A stretch of 8,118 bases of DNA, from the NCBI GenBank assembly GCA_964631295.1, contig CAZVXI010000146.1, positions 1 to 8,118 of the forward strand, given 5' to 3'. Within the stretch, counting starts at the first letter, position 1; the number at the start of each line of letters is the position of its first letter. Position numbers and translations under genes: made by a program. Source of the DNA: CAZVXI01 sp964631295 (GTDB lineage Bacteria > Planctomycetota > Phycisphaerae > Phycisphaerales > SM1A02). Positions 5,212 through 8,118 of this stretch are shown here, piece after piece. Under the pieces are notes generated by a model that was not told the DNA's origin, ran no database searches, and saw only the letters and a list, made by a program, of their open reading frames with translations.

Positions 5212-8070
5212 TCACCACGGGCTTGGCTGATCTGTTCCCATACCGGGCCCGAGCAAAATGGCGTTCTTCAGAAACCGGCCGGTGCCTTCCATGTTCGCGC
5301 GGAAGTATGGGTCGTCTGCAAACAGCACTACCTGCCCGTCACCAACGCGTTCCACGGTGGCATACGCGCTGTTCGCGATGCGCTGCCGTGCCTCAGGCCA
5401 GAGCAAACCGCTGAGGCGCAGCGAATCATAGTCAGCAAATCGAACGGGCGTATCAACCGGCTCCTTTGTCATCAGTATGGATGAACCGCCGAACAGCGCA
5501 GGCATCGTTGCACCGGCGCCGAAGGTAAGCCAGTGTGTCTGATCAAGTTCGCTCAGCAGGATTGCGCCCGACGGGCTGAATCGACGAGCCCACGCATCGG
5601 CGCGTTCGAGCGCATCGCCGGTCAGGTTGTCGAGCGGACGTTGCGTTGCGGCTTCGTGTTGATCGGCTTCCTCGGCTTGCTGTTGATCCGTTGCGCGACC
5701 ATCCCACACGAGTGCCGGGTCGATTTTGACTGATCGCGTCGCTCGCTCTCGCGCGACGGCCTCTGCATACACATCGAGTTCATCGAGCACATCGCGTCGC
5801 AGGCGCACATCACTCATGCCACCATCGCGTGCGAGTGTCGTCGCCGATGATCCAATCGCGATCAGCGTTCCCCCATTTCGGACCCATTGCCGCAGGTTGC
5901 GATCCGCCTGATCGAGAATTGACCCGATCCCACCTGCATCAGGCAGAATCAGCACGTTGTACATTCGCAGGTCCATCCGCGCGAGGTTCTGCACATTGAT
6001 CGGTGAGCAACGCATCCCCAGTTGCGCATCGACGAGATACCACGATGCGCCGAAACTCGTTGCAGACACAGGCCACTGCGATGCAATCGCGACACGCGGC
6101 GGATGCAGCAGATGAATGCGTCGACCGCCGAGATCCCAGCCATTCTCCGTGCGCGCCGTATCGACAGGCAGCACGCGAATGCTCAAGCCGAGCATTGCCT
6201 GCCGCAGCGCGTCTCGCAGATCATCGCCGTTCTCGTGATTTCGAATGACGATCGCTCCGGCTGCGAATGATTCACCCTGAATCTCGATCGGCTTGGATGC
6301 CACGCGCACGACGATGCCGGCGTCGAACAGCCGCACGAGCAGTCGCGCGGCATCACTGTCAACGCAGTCGATGACATAGCCATACTGCGGCTCACGCGCG
6401 AGCGGATGATCACGCTGGTCCTCGTGAATGAGCTGCGCCGCGTCATCGGCTGCCACGCCCTCGGCCCAGTATGATTCAAGGCCGTACGACATTGGTATAT
6501 TCCAGCCGGTCACATCGTAGATAAATCCCCCACGACCCGCCTCAACTTCCGTGCGCTCCTCGAGCAGAAACGCATCGGTCATGCGAGGATCAAAGTCGAG
6601 CACCGCGTGCAGCAGGCGCTGTTGGGGCTGATTCTCACGAATGATGATGCTGCCGGCTGGCAGTGCGACACTGTCGCGATGTTGACCATCGATCCCGAGA
6701 GCGCTGGCGGCTTTCATCGATTGTCCAGTGATCTCCCACTCGATGCCGTGCCGGGCGAGCACGTTGAGAAACTTCTGTTGCAATGATTCGTTGTCTGCTT
6801 TCGGCATCACGAACACCTTGCCGGTGTCAGGTTCAGCTACAGCATCGCGGCGCGCCTCGAGTCGGTCTCGCAGGAACTCGTTCTTGTTCTCAAGCAGCGA
6901 CTGCAGATTTGCCATGCTGCTCGTGTACTGCCGATGCACTGCCTGCGCGTAGGTCGTGATTTCTCCGGAATCCTGCTTGACCGAAGCAGCGTTGTACCCC
7001 GCCTGTTCATAGAGAATACCAATCGCACCCAGATGGTTGGCCCACGCGTTGGTGTAGAACGGCCCCCATTCTTCATACCACTCGCCGCCGTAATAACTCC
7101 AGCCATGTGCGTCGAACATGGCCGCCTGGTCATCTGCGAACCGCGCACGCCATTCGAGACCCTTTTCGGTCAGTTGCGGATTCAATGGTTCGCGCGGCGG
7201 GTCGAACAGGTACGTGTCACCACCGCCCATTTCATGTGAATCAACCAGCAGATGAGGGTGCCAGGAGCGGATGAGATTCACACGGCCGCGGGTTTCAGGA
7301 TGCACGTGCGTCAGCCAGTCGCGATTCAGATCAAACAGATAGTGATTCGTCCGCCCGCCGGACCACAGCCCGGAATGCTGCATCGATGCAAGATCAGTAT
7401 TCGGCACCTTGCCCTGCAGTGATTGCAACTGTGCGAGGTATCGCTCGCGACCATCGGGATTTTGCAGCGGATCGATGAACACGACCAGACCATCGCGCAT
7501 GCGCTGCGCGAGATTATCTGTTCCTGCTGCAAGTCGGTGCGCAACAAGCATCGCTGCATCAGTCGATGACAGTTCATCACCATGGATCGAATAAGCCATC
7601 CACGCGATACCCGGAAGGTTGTCGATAATCGACTGCCCGTTGCCGCGCAGGTTTCGAGGGTCGGCAATCGTTGCATTCTGCGACTGAATTTCATCCAGAC
7701 GAGCGAGGTTCTCCTCGCTGGAAATCGTCAGGTAATACAGCGTTCGACCTTCGTGGCTCTCGGCATACTCAGCTATATGCACGAATGGCGACGCATCGGC
7801 GATCGCGCGCATGTATCGCAGCATTGCGTCATAACGGATGGCGCCATCGCCCATTTCATGCAGCGCGACGTCAGCGGGCGCGGGAATCATCTCGTCGACA
7901 ACGCTCTGTTCAATCGCGATGCCATCGTCGCGGTAGACGATGTCGCCTGCATCACTCGCGCGGGGGCTTGACACGGCATGCTGTACAACATTCGCGGTTG
8001 CGCATCCGGTAAACTGGGCGAGCGTGCCCGAACATGCGAGCAGACAACCAAACAACGACATCATCAGCAC
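5212..8070 (-). CDS. Exported M14-family zinc carboxypeptidase with C-terminal GATase1-like region
   Basis: Metallocarboxypeptidase-like protein (952 aa from GTG 8070), expected to cleave peptides or peptidoglycan fragments outside the cytoplasm. Numbered from that start, the M14 domain spans about 80-380. Its active-site set looks complete: zinc ligands His163 and Glu166 (HGDE) and His279 (DSHEMGG), substrate-binding Asn249-Arg250 (DLNRDW), and catalytic Glu355 (GILYEQAGY). NPDGR is at 204-208. The long remainder holds two similar segments (LPAGSIIIRENQ near 470 and FAAGAIVIRNHE near 602) and then a GATase1-like fold at about 656-930, with VLILPDAGG, VRNGGTLIAIG and VVLFADDPYFRA. A polar Q/E-rich stretch at about 794-812 looks like a surface loop. 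This M14 plus GATase1-like layout is known in large bacterial M14 proteins. The N-terminus is hydrophobic and Cys-rich (LLAC, FTGC), suggesting a lipoprotein. AGGAGG seven bases upstream supports GTG 8070, but ATG 8103 would add an Arg-containing n-region and 11 residues. The specific substrate is unknown. Confidence 0.9.
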   Translation of the reverse strand: MLMMSLFGCLLACSGTLAQFTGCATANVVQHAVSSPRASDAGDIVYRDDGIAIEQSVVDEMIPAPADVALHEMGDGAIRYDAMLRYMRAIADASPFVHIAEYAESHEGRTLYYLTISSEENLARLDEIQSQNATIADPRNLRGNGQSIIDNLPGIAWMAYSIHGDELSSTDAAMLVAHRLAAGTDNLAQRMRDGLVVFIDPLQNPDGRERYLAQLQSLQGKVPNTDLASMQHSGLWSGGRTNHYLFDLNRDWLTHVHPETRGRVNLIRSWHPHLLVDSHEMGGGDTYLFDPPREPLNPQLTEKGLEWRARFADDQAAMFDAHGWSYYGGEWYEEWGPFYTNAWANHLGAIGILYEQAGYNAASVKQDSGEITTYAQAVHRQYTSSMANLQSLLENKNEFLRDRLEARRDAVAEPDTGKVFVMPKADNESLQQKFLNVLARHGIEWEITGQSMKAASALGIDGQHRDSVALPAGSIIIRENQPQQRLLHAVLDFDPRMTDAFLLEERTEVEAGRGGFIYDVTGWNIPMSYGLESYWAEGVAADDAAQLIHEDQRDHPLAREPQYGYVIDCVDSDAARLLVRLFDAGIVVRVASKPIEIQGESFAAGAIVIRNHENGDDLRDALRQAMLGLSIRVLPVDTARTENGWDLGGRRIHLLHPPRVAIASQWPVSATSFGASWYLVDAQLGMRCSPINVQNLARMDLRMYNVLILPDAGGIGSILDQADRNLRQWVRNGGTLIAIGSSATTLARDGGMSDVRLRRDVLDELDVYAEAVARERATRSVKIDPALVWDGRATDQQQAEEADQHEAATQRPLDNLTGDALERADAWARRFSPSGAILLSELDQTHWLTFGAGATMPALFGGSSILMTKEPVDTPVRFADYDSLRLSGLLWPEARQRIANSAYATVERVGDGQVVLFADDPYFRANMEGTGRFLKNAILLGPGMGTDQPSPW

Positions 8071-8077
8071 TGTTCTT

Positions 8078-8083
8078 CCTCCT
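8078..8083 (-). promoter_or_regulatory. Shine-Dalgarno site for the M14 peptidase gene
   Basis: On the minus strand AGGAGG lies seven bases before the GTG at 8070-8068. The longer in-frame ATG at 8103-8101 has no purine-rich site in the 15 bases of window upstream of it. This favours GTG 8070, although part of the match could simply reflect two Gly codons (GGA GGA) if translation really begins at 8103. Confidence 0.55.
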
Positions 8084-8118
8084 GCGTGGGTCACGGGTAC
8101 CATTCTGGAAGAGGATAC

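Noticed and set aside
5243..5256. CGGGCCCG palindrome near the end of the M14 gene as a terminator or operator
   Set aside because: It is a short perfect palindrome with no loop, lies inside coding sequence and has no T-run; chance in GC-rich DNA is the simplest explanation.
1..8118. tRNA, rRNA, CRISPR array, insertion sequence or phage signals
   Set aside because: No repeat-spacer pattern, terminal inverted repeats, transposase or integrase motifs, or tRNA-like folds were seen; nearly every base is accounted for by the three genes.

Overview
The window looks like chromosomal DNA from a Planctomycetota bacterium. It is GC-rich (about 60% by eye), and it carries the paired planctomycete families PSCyt1/DUF1549/DUF1553 and DUF1501, which are heavily expanded in Planctomycetota and related Verrucomicrobiota. 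I cannot place it to genus. A marine Phycisphaerae-type lineage would fit, but that is a guess.

Layout: positions 1-64 hold a candidate promoter and a very strong Shine-Dalgarno site. Positions 65-3694 (+) encode a large exported c-type cytochrome protein (PSCyt1 - DUF1549/PSCyt2 - two predicted beta-sandwich modules - DUF1553/PSD1). Four bases after its stop, 3699-5153 (+) encodes a Tat-exported DUF1501 protein of the alkaline-phosphatase/sulfatase superfamily. The two form a tight operon of a type repeated many times in planctomycete genomes. Positions 5154-5211 are a short convergent spacer. Positions 5212-8070 (-, possibly starting at 8103) encode an exported, probably lipid-anchored, M14-family zinc carboxypeptidase fused to a C-terminal GATase1-like region.

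How they may work together: the cytochrome and DUF1501 genes are almost certainly co-transcribed, and both products are predicted to act outside the cytoplasmic membrane, one exported by Sec with haem attached afterwards and the other exported folded by Tat. Their biochemical role is not established. The sugar-binding-like modules in the first protein make polysaccharide or sulfated-glycan processing a reasonable but unproven idea. The M14 gene is convergent, so it is a separate transcription unit, with a predicted role in peptide or peptidoglycan-fragment processing in the envelope.

No RNA genes, mobile elements, CRISPR arrays or broken genes were seen. All three genes seem better started at GTG codons behind Shine-Dalgarno sites than at the longest possible ATG. 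I did not find a convincing new system. The most useful leads are the start-site signals, the multi-domain architecture of the cytochrome protein, a possible Ser-to-Ala change in DUF1501, and an apparent excess of GATC sites.
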